DNA of 64,000 bases from Girardinichthys multiradiatus (taxonomy: Eukaryota; Chordata; Actinopteri; Cyprinodontiformes; Goodeidae). Below are positions 21,083 to 32,151 of the stretch, one piece after another. The stretch lies in the NCBI RefSeq assembly GCF_021462225.1, contig NC_061806.1, forward strand, positions 4,025,234 through 4,089,233, in the 5' to 3' direction. The stretch's first letter is position 1, and each line of letters starts with the position of its first letter. Position numbers and translations under genes: made by a program. A model generated the notes under the pieces. That model ran no database searches, was not told the DNA's origin, and saw only the letters and a list, made by a program, of their open reading frames with translations.

Positions 21083-22511
21083 CTAAGTTTTAAGCCTAGC
21101 CTTAAACGTAGACAGGATGACTAAAGCTGGGAGCTGGTTCCACAGGAGAGGAGCCTGATAACTAAAGGATCTGCCTCCCATTCTACTTCTAGAGACTCTA
21201 GGAACCACCAGTAAACCTGCAGTCTGAGAACAAAGTGCTCTGTTAGGAACATATGGAACCATCAGATCTCTGATGTATGATGGAGCTAGATCATTAAGGG
21301 GAGGAAGAGAATATGTGAAGAGGAGAATTTTAAATTCTATTCTAAATTTAACACGGAGCCAATGAAGGGAAGCTAAAATAGGAGAAATATGATCTCTCTT
21401 TATAATTTTCATCAAAACACTTGCTGCAGCATTCTGAATCAGCTGAAGGCTTTTCACTGCATTTTGTGGACATCCTGATAGTAAATAATTACAATAGTCC
21501 AGTCTTGAAGTAACAAATGCATGGACGAGTTTTTCAGTGTCACTCCTGGATAGGATATTTCTAATTTTGGCAATGTTCTGGAGGTGAAAGAAGGAAATCC
21601 TAGAAACCTGTTTAATATGGGATTTAAATGACATGTCCTGGTCAAAAGTAACACCAAGGTTTTTTACATTATTACTGGAGGTCAATTTAATGCCATCCAG
21701 GTTAAGTGATTGACTAAGCAGTTTCTTTTTTAAAGACTCCAGTCCAAAGACGACAACTTCTGTCTTGTCTGAATTTAGAAGCAGAAAATTTAAATTCATC
21801 CAAGTTTTTATATCTTCAAGACATGCTTGTAGTCTATCTAACTGGTTGGGTTCATCAGGATTTATGGATAAGTAAAGCTGAGTATCATCAGCGTAACAGT
21901 GAAAATTTATCCTATGCTGCCTGATAATTTGACCTATTGGAAGCATATATAGTAAAGAGAACTGGCCCAAGTACTAAACCCTGTGGTACTCCACAATTAA
22001 CCCTGGATTTTAAAGATGTTTTATCATTTACCTGAACAAACTGGAATCTGTCAGACAGATAAGATTTAAACCAGCCTAGCACTGTTCCCCTGATCCCTAC
22101 AGCATATTCCAGCCTTTTTAAGAGAATATTATGGTCGACTGTATCAAATGCAGCACTGAGATCTAACAGAACCAGTACAGACACAAGTCCATTATCTGAG
22201 GCCATAAGAATATCATTAGTGACTTTCAGCAGAGCTGTTTCGGTGCTATGATGAGCTCTGAAGCCTGACTGAAACTCTTCAAACAGGTCATTGCTGTGTA
22301 AATGCTCACACATTTGAATAGCAACTATTTTCTCAAGAATTTTAGATAAGAATGGAAGATTGGATATAGGTCTGTAATTTTTCAAGTCATCTCGATCAAG
22401 CGAAGGTTTCTTAAGCAAAGGTTTAATTACAGCTACCTTAAAAGCCTGTGGTACATTTACTAAAGATAGATTAATCATATTTAAAATGGGGCTGGTAATC
22501 AGAGGGAACAC
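21083..22511 (-). pseudogene. L2-type reverse transcriptase
   Basis: The first frame contains [54 protein letters not shown] and [16 protein letters not shown]. The second begins near 21960 and carries CYADDTQLYLS, so both catalytic aspartate blocks survive, with a frameshift between them (after LFTIY). C-terminal landmarks are LDYCNYLLSG and RSFSYQAPLLWNQLP. Length and order match an L2/Rex-type ORF2. The protein would copy its own RNA at a nicked target site, but this copy cannot make it in one piece. Confidence 0.85.
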
Positions 22512-22520
22512 TTCCTTAAA

Positions 22521-23090
22521 TCATTTGTTTGGGATTGGGTCTAACATACAAGTCGAAGGTTTAGATGAAGCTAATATTTCTGATAACTCAGGAAGCTCCA
22601 CAGGATCAAAGCAGTCCAAACACAGATCAGGTTCTACAGTTACTTCCAATGTTGTCTCTCTTGCTGAGGATGAAGTAATCATCTTCAGGAGTATGTCAAA
22701 GATTTTCTTTTTAATAGAATCAATTTTATTTTGGAAGAATCCCATAAAGTCATGACTGCTGAGAGCTAAGGGAATGGATGGCTCAACAGAGCTATGACTC
22801 TGTGTATGTTTAGCAACTGTACTAAAGAGAAACCTAGGATTATTCTTGTTCTCTTCTATTAATGATGAGAAATAAGTTGTTCTAGCTTGGTGAAGTGTCT
22901 TTTTATACAACAGTAAGCTATTTTTCCAGATTAAGTAGGAATCCTCTAGGTGTGTAGAGCGCCATTTTCTCTCCAATTTTCTAACATTGTGCTTTAAAGT
23001 ACGCAGCTCTGAATTAAACCAGGGAGCTAGCCTCTTATGAATAATTACCTTCTTTTTCAAAGGGGCTGCATTGTCTAATGCACCACACAA
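22521..23090 (-). pseudogene. L2-type ORF2 linker between endonuclease and polymerase
   Basis: This 190-codon frame reads KRLAPWFNSELRTLKHNVRK, then YFSSLIEENKNNPRFLFSTV and VELPELSEILASSKPSTC, the standard linker upstream of the polymerase in this LINE group. It ends at DPIPNK, one frameshift before the polymerase frame. Confidence 0.8.
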
Positions 23091-23225
23091 TGATGAAGTA
23101 ACACTATGAAACTAGGAAGAAACACTAGGAAATTAAAAGTGGAACAGATTCTTTAAAGGTTGTTACAGCATTGTCTGATAATGATCTACTATAATGAAAT
23201 TTTCTTTCAGGTGTGGAGTACTCAG

Positions 23226-23895
23226 TTAAATTAAACCAAAGGTTATTAATAAATGGTCAGACAGGACAGGGTTATGAGAAAATATTGTTATGTCTTTACA
23301 CTCAATGCCATATGTCAGCACAAGGTCCAGAGAATGAAGACAAAGGTGGGTAGGTTTGTTAATGTTTTGTGCAAAGCCAATTGAGTCTAAGATAGCATTA
23401 AACGCTATATTTAGGCTATCACTTTCAGTGTCAACATCAACATGAATGTTAAAATCCCCCACTGTAATAACCTTATCTGTATTTAACACTAAATCAGATA
23501 AAAGGTCTGAAAACTGATCTAAAAATTGAGAGTAAGGGCCTGGTGGACGGTACAAAACAACAAACAGAAGTGGTTTTAGTGCTTTGCAATTTGGATGAGG
23601 AAAACTAAGGATTAAATATTCAAAAGAGCTGTAGCTATTAATTGGTCTGGGACTAATCAATAAACCGGACTGAAAGATGGTTGCTACTCCTCCTCGCCCA
23701 GTATTTCGATGAATGTGAAAATTTAAATAATTAGTAGGAGTTGACTCATTTGTAGTAACATAATCGTCTTGCCACAGCCAGGTTTCTGTGAGACAAAATC
23801 AATCAATCTGATTGTCACAAATTAGGTCACTAACTAGCAAAGTCTTTGAAGAGAGAGATCTTATGTTCAGTAAGCCACATTTAATAGTTTTATTT
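23226..23895 (-). pseudogene. L2-type APE endonuclease
   Basis: From 23895 the minus strand reads [19 protein letters not shown], an in-frame TGA at about 23807, then TETWLWQDD, LFVVLYRPPG, VGDFNIHVDVDTESDSL and NPVLSDHLLITF. The E of TETW, the GDFN block and the SDH block are the endonuclease active site. Apart from the single stop the frame is open. Confidence 0.8.
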
Positions 23896-24851
23896 TTCTT
23901 TTTAGTCTGAGTTGTGTTTATTTTTATGAAATTTTCCTGATTTCCTCCTTTTTGATTATTTTTTTATCTATTCAATTTTGGCCGTGGGTGAGACACTGTC
24001 TAAATAGGGTAATGTGTGGGTAGCAGTACAGAAGCTGCAGAGAGGAGTATTAAACTACGACCCTGCTTCCTGGTCTGAACCCTGGGTTGTCAGAGTTTTG
24101 GAGAACTAATAAATTCCAGGATTTCACAATTTTAGACTTTCGTCAAAATTAATAACTCCAATATCTTCGTGCTAGTAACAATCAACCCTGCTACATAGGC
24201 AAAATTGTAGATGTTCTGACTCAGTCTGGTTTCTTCTGTGTAAGCAATAATGTGAGACTTGGTTTAACTTCAGTTAACCTCACTATCCAGACAGTTGCTT
24301 CACATCTGTATCCAGAGGCTGTGTTTTGTGTACGACCACAATCTGAAACTGAATTAACTTTGCAGTTAATTTTAGTATCTGACCTAATTTTGATGCATGT
24401 ATCCATTCAGGAACTTTATAGATTTATTTATGTTTTGAAAGAAAAGATTTATTGCCAGATTAAATACCAAATGTAATCTAATCCACCCTGCCATAAAGGG
24501 GGTGTATCAAAAGCCAAATTGCAATTATTACACTTAGGAGGTGTAGCAATTTTCTTTTTCGTTTGCATTTTTAAACAAATTCCCTTAAAGGTTAAGAGTA
24601 GTGTCTAATCACTAGTTCTCCCAAAGAAAGGTGAAAAGTTAACACTAAAATCACAAAATATCCTCAGAGAAAGGAGTAGCACTTAGAGCATAGTGTTGTC
24701 ATAAATCACAGGTTGAATGATCAACTTCTGTGCCCGTTTTACACTCATACAAATGTTTCCAATATATGTATAGTAGAAGATACATATATAGCTGGACATA
24801 CATTTGTTGTTGCTTTTAGCAATATTCTGATAACTTCGTTGTTGTTTTGTT

Positions 24852-26020
24852 GTGTCTGCCAGAATGATGGAATCACACTCCATTATGAATTCAGCAGACG
24901 TGGAGATGCAGAAGGTTGTTGTTGCCGATCTCATCCGTTTGTCTCCAGATGAGGGGGATGCTTTAAATCAGTTTGACCTTGCTGCATGTGATAAAAAGAT
25001 TAAAGAATTACTTGACCTAATTGAAAATCCAAATAGAGAGATTCTGATTTCAGATGTTGTTGGTAGGCTTACCTTGTTGTATCAGCAGAAATCACAACTG
25101 AAAGCTAAAAGATATTTTCAGTTACAGACTGACCACCAGATGGCTCTTCAAAGAGAGAATGCCGCAAAGCTTGAGCTCTGAAAAGCTGAGGAGAGAGCTG
25201 AGATAGATGAAGCAAAGTTAGTGGACCTGAAGGCAGATGAGCTTAAGAAAGCTTCATCCCAAAAGCAGGAACAGACCCCCACCTCTCAGGTACCTGATTT
25301 GCATTTTCACTCACCGCACCCACAGCAGGGGGCAGGCTCAGACAGCAGGCATACAGCACATACAGAGTCTCCCCTTTCTAAACTTAGTCCAAGTGTTCAA
25401 CTTACTTCCACAGACCTTAACAGAAATGTTGGTAGTCAGATGGTCTCCAGTGGTGTCCTGCCAAATCCCATTGCAGTAAACAACCACCAAGATGACCAAG
25501 TGCCGGACTCAGCGTGCACAAGTCATCCAATTGGGTGGAAGGCCCACCCAATCTGCACCCCTCTCCCTTCTGAGTAGGGAGTAAGGGCCAGGAGAGACGG
25601 ATATGGTTCTCAGGTGACTCAATCCAACCTGACCCACCACCACTTGCACGAGTCCATACATTAGAAAGCTCTCATTTAAATCATGAGAAAACTTGTTTCC
25701 TTCCCCAGAGGTTTTATCATGATCTTCCACCATTTCATGAACTTAACCAGCATGACTTCTCAGATGGACGTGGTCCACCTTGGGAGCATGGTGTCCATTT
25801 TAAGCAGCTTGAATCCCTTGCTAAGGACATAGAAGTTTTTGATCCAGGTAGCCAGGAGTCAAATATTGAGGCTTACCTGCTTGAAGTTGAACATTATCTT
25901 CTTGACTTGCGTTTTCCTTCTGATCGTGAGAAGCTGAGGCTTATGTGGAAAACAACAGCTAAGAGTGTTCATATGTTCATAAAAACTCTTCCTCCAGAAA
26001 TCAATGACAGTTATCTGACT
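24852..26020 (+). pseudogene. LTR-retrotransposon gag relic
   Basis: Three plus-strand frames join up: 24852-25181 (DLIRLSPDEGDALNQFDLAA, coiled-coil-like with QQKSQLKAKRYFQL), 25221-25577 (Ser/Pro/Gln-rich linker) and about 25740-26020 (VFDPGSQESNIEAYLLEVEH, then WKTTAKSVHMFIKTLPPE), which resembles a retrotransposon capsid N-terminal half. A stop at 25179 and frame changes show decay. No pol follows: the sequence passes through about 190 non-coding bases to a purine tract and LTR at 26221. Confidence 0.6.
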
Positions 26021-26210
26021 GACTGACTGAGATTTTATTAGTATTAGTCTCTACCCAAACCTACCTCACTCCTGTCCAAACACTAACCGCTGAACCAAAA
26101 ATGAACTGTTGAACTCTGCCTACTTGCAGAAACCCAGTGACTCTTTTCACATGGCTGAGGATGGATGTTTAGCTCCAAAGACTGTGGACTTCATCTCATT
26201 CTTCTGAACT

Positions 26211-26220
26211 AAAGGGGGGA
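26211..26220 (+). promoter_or_regulatory. Polypurine tract before 3' LTR
   Basis: The run aaagggggga lies immediately before the TG of the LTR. Such tracts prime plus-strand DNA synthesis in LTR elements. Confidence 0.7.
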
Positions 26221-27599
26221 TGTTGGGACCCACAGCCATGGATTGCAACAGGAAAACTCTGTTACAGACTTTTCTGGAACTTTCAAAGTAAATTGCATTT
26301 AACGTACTTCCAACATTTGGAAGGGGGGGGGGGGGGGGGGGGGGGTAGCAGGGTAGCAGCGGACTTCCCATGATGCCACTGGCTGTATAAAAGCACCCCC
26401 TTTCCAAGGATTCTTTCTCTTCCACCCGGACTCCATGCAGGGCTGGCCGGAGAGACAGCGCGCTAATATCTCTTTGCTGGCAAATAGACATAACTCTTCA
26501 ACTGGATGCAAGAGTGTCATACGGTCACATGATCATATGCACAAGTTAAGTACGTATGAATCACTGTTTGTGTACCCGGTATTCATTCATAAAAAGGGGT
26601 AATTAAGGTATAAGCATTGCTTGACTTTCTCTCTGAGGCCTGGAGAAGCAAACTGTGTTCCAGAGAATTTCCTGTAGAGACGCCGTCTCTACGAAGCCAA
26701 GTGGAGCAGTTTCCCAGTCTGAAAGGAAGACAACATCACCGTGGTAACGTGGAGCCTGGTTGGCCAGACAGCACAGCGAGCAGCAAACTAGGCACCCCCC
26801 CAACAGCTTCGGAGGTTTGGTTTGCTGAAGCTAACCTTCGTTCAAAGTGGATGTTTCTTCAAACTTTGGACAACTCCTCCTCAACACGTTTCAAACGAGG
26901 TTAGGGTTTGGGCAGAGAGATTTAGTATGAAATGATCTGAACGTTTTCATTTTATGAGGTTTGGTTTTGTTTGTGTTGAACTCAGCTAGCAGGCTATTGT
27001 TGAGAATTAAAATAATGTAATTTCATGTTATTAGTTTAGTTTGCATGTGAGAACATTAAACTGAGATTTAACATGAGTGAGCCTTGGGGAGAGAGTCAGT
27101 AACAGCAGGGGTCAGGTTGAATCAGAGGTTAGAAGGGTCTCGGCATCTGCAAGCAGTAAAAGCTGGCTGTAGGGACAATAAAGAGATAAATGTCAACTTT
27201 TGGCCATGGTATAGATGCCTCAAGGGAGCTTGGCTGATTTACAACACCTGACGGAAAAAGGGAAGGCACAGTCAGTAAGCTTTGAAGTCCACAGTATAAA
27301 AGTGTACCTGGAACTTGAAATGACAGAGACATCTGGGTAAAGACAGCCATGCTTTGCTGAAAATCCATCTCTCACTGTAAGGGCCCTTATGAAAATGTCC
27401 TATTCTTCATGTAATTTTCTTTCATTGTGTTATTTTGTATATTCATTTTGCATTAGAAATTATTGGACTTATTATCTTCCAAATTAAACTTGCATAAATC
27501 TTAATTTCCTGCTCTTCATCTGTTCTTTCTCCCGACATCCAGACTGGGAGAGGTTGAGGCCGCAAGAATATCAGTGATAGCATTATTTTACCTCAACAC
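26221..27599 (+). mobile_element. Probable 3' LTR of the gag-only element
   Basis: The segment begins TGTTG right after a polypurine tract and ends CAACA, matching inverted ends. It contains a TATA box (tataaaagc, about 26385) about 160 bases from its start. It is long for an LTR (1379 bases) and may contain secondary insertions. The 5' LTR is not in view, so the boundary at 27599 rests only on the CAACA end. Confidence 0.55.
26323..26345 (+). repeat. Homopolymer of 23 G
   Basis: An uninterrupted run of G lies 40 bases upstream of the TATA box in the LTR. It may form a G-quadruplex on the plus strand, and the exact length is likely uncertain in the assembly. Confidence 0.9.
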
Positions 27600-28952
27600 T
27601 ATGTTCACACGTGCTCAGTTTTTTGTTCTTTGTTTGTGCGTTTTTAAAGTTAAGGCAAACTTTACTTGAAGGGTGATTTTAAACACAGAAGATGGATCAT
27701 AACACTCCGTCCGCCCTTATGCATTTTAACCCTTTTATTGATGGTATTTTTAAAGGTGTGTGTTTGATTCTGGTGCTAAGCTATCAGCTTCCTTTGTTAG
27801 CTTTAACTGCTAACAAGTAAGGACACGTGCTTGTTGCTAAAGAATATTTACCCAGAAAGGTTGTTAGTTTTCATTCCAGTAAATAATATTTCACTAACAT
27901 TATTTTACTAAATTTGATAACTAAGTAGCCACCACTAAGGCCCATTTCTCCAAAAAGATTTGGCACTTTTCCAAAATATTCCCTTAATAATATTTCTTTA
28001 AATATTAGGTTAATAAATAAAGGCAGCTAATGAGACACCATTGAGAATTAGTCATCCAGAGGGTTGGTTCTATTTAGCCGGTCATTCTTAAAACAGTACT
28101 TTATTAAAATATTATTTTATCTGATCTTGCATTGTGAAGGGTTGTCTAAACGTTTGCTGATTATTTTCTAAGTTAGTTCCAAGACTAACTTAACTTCATT
28201 TCCGGATTCTTCAAGATAATCCTTGGTTCTCAAACATAAACATTGCATGGTAATGTTGCATCACTCTTTCGGTCATGGTTTTCAATCATCTTTAATCCAC
28301 TTGTTTATATTGTACATAGTCCATTAGTCTTCATTATTCTTTAATTCTGCTTGGTAGATTAGTTGGATTGTTTTAGCATAGTAAAGAGTTTGTTGATTGA
28401 AATATGTTTGACTTTGAGTTGACTTATTTTTGTTGATAAATTCTTGTATTCTAAGAAATTGTGTGAATTCATTCCATGTGTGTGTAGAGTTTATGCTGTT
28501 CAATAATGACAGAGCTCATCTCACACCTTTCTATTTTGTCCTAATACCGTCGCCTTACTGGGCTGGTATTCACAGGATAACCTTTATTAGACTGAAATAT
28601 TATTTGATAACATATTAAAATATTAATATTAAATATTAAATAATATTCTCATATTCATAATCACAACAACCGCAAACTCTGAAAAACAGAAATCCTGTTA
28701 TCAGAAATCCAATTACGTACACACCTTCCACATCCTCGACTGACATCAATGTCAGACACACAATCCTAATCCTCTGAATCCTTTGACACCTGGCCTTACA
28801 CACGAAACCCACCTCACGTAATCTCGATTCCCAGAAACATTAAGCTTGCTGTTGGTAACCCTGAAAAACACAAATTTAGACCCAATATGTGATGGTTAAT
28901 ACCAATCTACCCTTTGTGTCAAAAATTCTGCAAGCAGTTGTTACAAAGGAAT
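27600..28952. other. AT-rich non-coding sequence
   Basis: I see no domain-bearing frame, inverted end or family tail. Several short near-repeats of aatatt/taatat occur around 27890-28020 and 28610-28650. Confidence 0.5.
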
Positions 28953-29704
28953 AGGGTGGGTACCGAATTCGGTACCGACTGAATTCCGGCGGTATTACCG
29001 AGTACCGATTCCCTAAAAATCAAACGGTACCATGTTTCATTGTGACACTGAGGAAGTGAAAGTTTGGGCGATTTTCCATGCCAGACATGAACACAGCATT
29101 GCACACAGAACAGTGTAATGACGTCAATAGCGGCTGGTACCATCAACAAAGCATGGCTGACAGAAAGCACGCGAAAGCACGGCTCCACTTTTCAAAATGC
29201 GATGCAGATTACGCTCACAACAATATTTGTGACGCAAAGTGCAAGGTCAGTGGCGGGAATATTTCAAATCTGAGGAAGCACCTGGTTAAGCACAGGATTT
29301 TTCTCAAGGCTGAAGAGCAATAACCTCAGATCTACGGCTATAACTTCTGCATTCGGCACCGTTAGGACGCCTGCATTAGCGACATGTCATCTGCAGCCAG
29401 AGACATGGCTGGGTTTAATTTGTGCATTATTAGGAAAAAACACTAGGATTTTCATGTTGAAGAAATGTTTGAAACAACTGCAATGTTACAATAAAAACAG
29501 CTTTTATAGTTTTTATAGTTTTTTAAAGTTTATATATTGAGAAATAAATATCTTAAATTGATTAGATTTTATTAATAAACAAATTACAATTTATTATCAC
29601 ATAAACACACACAAAAGTACCAAAAAATGGTACCGTTGAGTGCTGGTATCGATTCCCATGTACTGGATATGTATCGGTTCAAATGTGAAAGGTACTCATC
29701 CCTA
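28953..29704 (+). mobile_element. Short hAT-type element with BED-finger relic
   Basis: The ends are inverted: tagggtgggtaccg at 28953 and gtactcatcccta at 29692-29704, the TAGGG-type ends of hAT transposons. Internally, 29150-29320 encodes KARLHFSKCDADYAHNN followed by CDAKCKVSGGNISNLRKHL and VKH, a BED-type zinc finger (CX2-3C...HX3-4H) that in hAT transposases binds the ends. The catalytic DDE and hAT dimerisation parts are missing, so at about 750 bases it is a deletion derivative. Flanking 8-mers are only partly alike (caaaggaa and cagaaaaa). Confidence 0.75.
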
Positions 29705-29845
29705 CAGAAAAACTCTTTTCTGAAGAAAATGTATTATTGATACATTTAAGTGTGCTTTCAAATGTCACTCAACAGCATTACCTAAGGTCTCCAATGACAA
29801 TTGAATAGCAGCAGACAGGCGATTTCAAAGCTTTTTCTCTGTGTT

Positions 29846-31005
29846 TGATACAGATGATCACAGTATCCTAATTAACAGACAAAATATTTATTTTGATAAC
29901 TGGTTGTGTTAAAAACACATTTATTGTATCTTTTAGATTTTTTACTGTTTTTGTGAATCAAATAACAAGAAATGGCAGCTTTGGGCTTCTGGGCCTTATT
30001 CTTTTCCTTCTTTTTATACGTCCTCTGTGACAAATCATTAGGAGCTATAAAATGTCTGTTACCATTTCTATGCTGATGATAGCCAGCTTTAATTGGTTAA
30101 TTTGATCTCCATAAATTATCTAGGGTAACTGACTCTCACAAAAATCTATCCATGTTTAGATTGTGACTAAACACAGATTAAACAGAGACATTGATAAATG
30201 CCCCTGATTACATGATTCCTACAATGAAGGAACGCCTTAGTTTCACTAGGTCCTTTATTCAATAGTGTCTCAGAAATTTTGTTTTTTAAAGCTCAGTCTC
30301 ACTTAATCATCACTCTAAACAGGTAATTTATTTCTACATTTAACATACTCTATAAGAACTATATATAAGAACTATAATCTGGTAGTGCCAGATGCTTAAA
30401 TGAAAAAAGATTATGAAGGCTTTTGCTTCGACTCGATTAGATTACTGTTGGTGTCTCTTTAACCTTTATAAACAGATCAATTTTAGATCACGTTCAGACT
30501 CTGCAAAATGCAGCTGCTTTAACTGGTACAAACAGAATATCCCACAGCCCTCCAGTTTTTGCATCCCTGAACTGGTTGCCACTGAATTTTAGAATTAGTT
30601 GTAACTTTTAAAGCCTTATATGGCCAAGCTCCTCAGTATGTCTCTGATCTCTTAGATTAACAGGTCAAAAGTTGTTGCTTGTTCCACAAATAGCTATTCA
30701 GCTTAAGAAGACAGATCTTTCCGGTCCATGGCACCAATATTGTGAAATGCAATTCCTCCGTCTATTTGCTGCATAGTCACTATTTTCATTTGAAAAGCAG
30801 CTGAAATGCTTTTATTCAGACTACCAATCTATTGAAGTTTTGTGTTTTATTTCCTCTGTGTTCCTTATATACCCCTCTTTTTAGTAAATGTATTACTATA
30901 TTTTAATCTTTTTGCTATAGTGTTTTATTCCTTGTCTTACTGTAAAGCCTTTTGTGAGTTTTATCTTTGAAAGGCATTATATAAATAAACCAAATACACA
31001 TTTCT
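29846..31005 (+). pseudogene. Old L2/CR1-type LINE fragment
   Basis: Degraded plus-strand sequence with FDTDDHSIL-like residues near 29850, a frame near 30430-30660 reading TLQNAAALTGTNR-like, KALYGQAPQYVSDLLD and a tail with ggcattatataaataaa at about 30972-30988. The order and tail match an L2-type ORF2 3' half with large deletions and many stops. Confidence 0.65.
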
Positions 31006-32151
31006 TATGAATCATCTTGCGCATGGTGTTACGGACATCCCATGCCTCTGCTAAAGCTCCTGGTAGTTATACCAGTATAAAATATCACAGTCCAGAAAAA
31101 CCCATAATACTCTCATCAAAGAACAATGACTGAAAACTTCCAGACCTTTGAAGCCTAATCTTACCACCTGTGTAAACTGAAGCTAAGTCAAAGGTTAGGA
31201 CTCAGGGGTAGCAGGGTACATCAAAGGAGCACATCCTGAATCACAGCAGCTACTGGAAACCCTAACTGACTAATTAACCCACAGACACCAGGCAACTTTC
31301 TGATCCCTCTGGAAATTTACAAAGGCAAGAAGAGAAACCCAATCAGGGGCACTTCCCACCTGATGGCCCTGTTTAAAAAGTAAAAAGTGCTTTGTCAGGG
31401 AATGCTTAGCAAAGTGCATTCATTCATGTTTTCAGGATATGTCGAACACTATACCATCAATTTTCACAAAATTCTGAAAAAACTCCCTGTGGATTTATTA
31501 GTCCTTTTTAACTGTGAACAGATTGACAGTGATGAAGTGGTGGCTTTTCTTCCCCTTCTTGTTCAATTTATTTGATTTACAATGAGATTTGAGAATAGGG
31601 AGGGTGTGGGTATAAACTCCAGATTCCCACCCATCATCGTCAGTAAATGACTAGCAAAAGCACTTCTGATGGCTCTCAGTCAAGTTGACAGGCAGCGGGA
31701 AGGTCTGTTTGACAAATTTAACCTGACAGAATAAAAAATTATTAGGACAATAAATAGAAGATGCCTGTGTCTGTTGTCATCTGTTACTGAGATTCATTTC
31801 CAACTTTAGACTTGTAGTTTTGTTTCCTTGACAGTGCTTTGCAAATCTATTTATCTTTTGTTATTCCTTTTTTGTCACTTTTAAATGTTTCAGAAAATTA
31901 AAACAAATGTCAATATCAGATGACCTGAGTAAACACAAAATGAGGTTTTCAAATGGCTGTGCTTTAGTTTTTATTATTGTTTTCTAGTTCATGTTCTGTA
32001 CGTTATGTTTTCCAGATTAGTTTGTATCTTTGAATATAGGTTTTGCTCCAGCCATGTTTTGTTTTCTCCTGTCTGTTTGCAAGTAGCTTCATTCGTTCCA
32101 CCTGCACCATGTTAATCAGTTTTGTTGTTCACCTGTCCCATGCTTTATTTA
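31006..32151. other. Mostly unrecognised sequence, possible Tc1-like remnant
   Basis: About 31835-31985 (cagtgctttgcaaatctatt ... aaacacaaaatgaggtttt) has the look of a common fish Tc1/mariner-like terminal region, but no inverted partner is visible. I see nothing else that I can support here. Confidence 0.35.

Larger units (their letters stand above)
19915..24480 (-). mobile_element. L2-type LINE, ORF2 nearly complete
   Basis: Read on the minus strand: a linker region (24480-23900), APE endonuclease (about 23895-23226), reverse transcriptase (about 22511-21600), C-terminal part (to 21083) and a 3' untranslated region ending in the fish-typical tail gcgctatataaataaa (about 19925-19945). The tail and the non-coding part at 20060-20660 match 32280-32890. 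I count one in-frame stop in the endonuclease and frameshifts near 22515 and 21950. ORF1 is not found upstream in the same orientation, so the copy is probably 5'-truncated. Confidence 0.8.

Noticed and set aside
26030..26050. Short gact repeats near 26020 and 47195
   Set aside because: Simple tetranucleotide runs with no further shared flanks.
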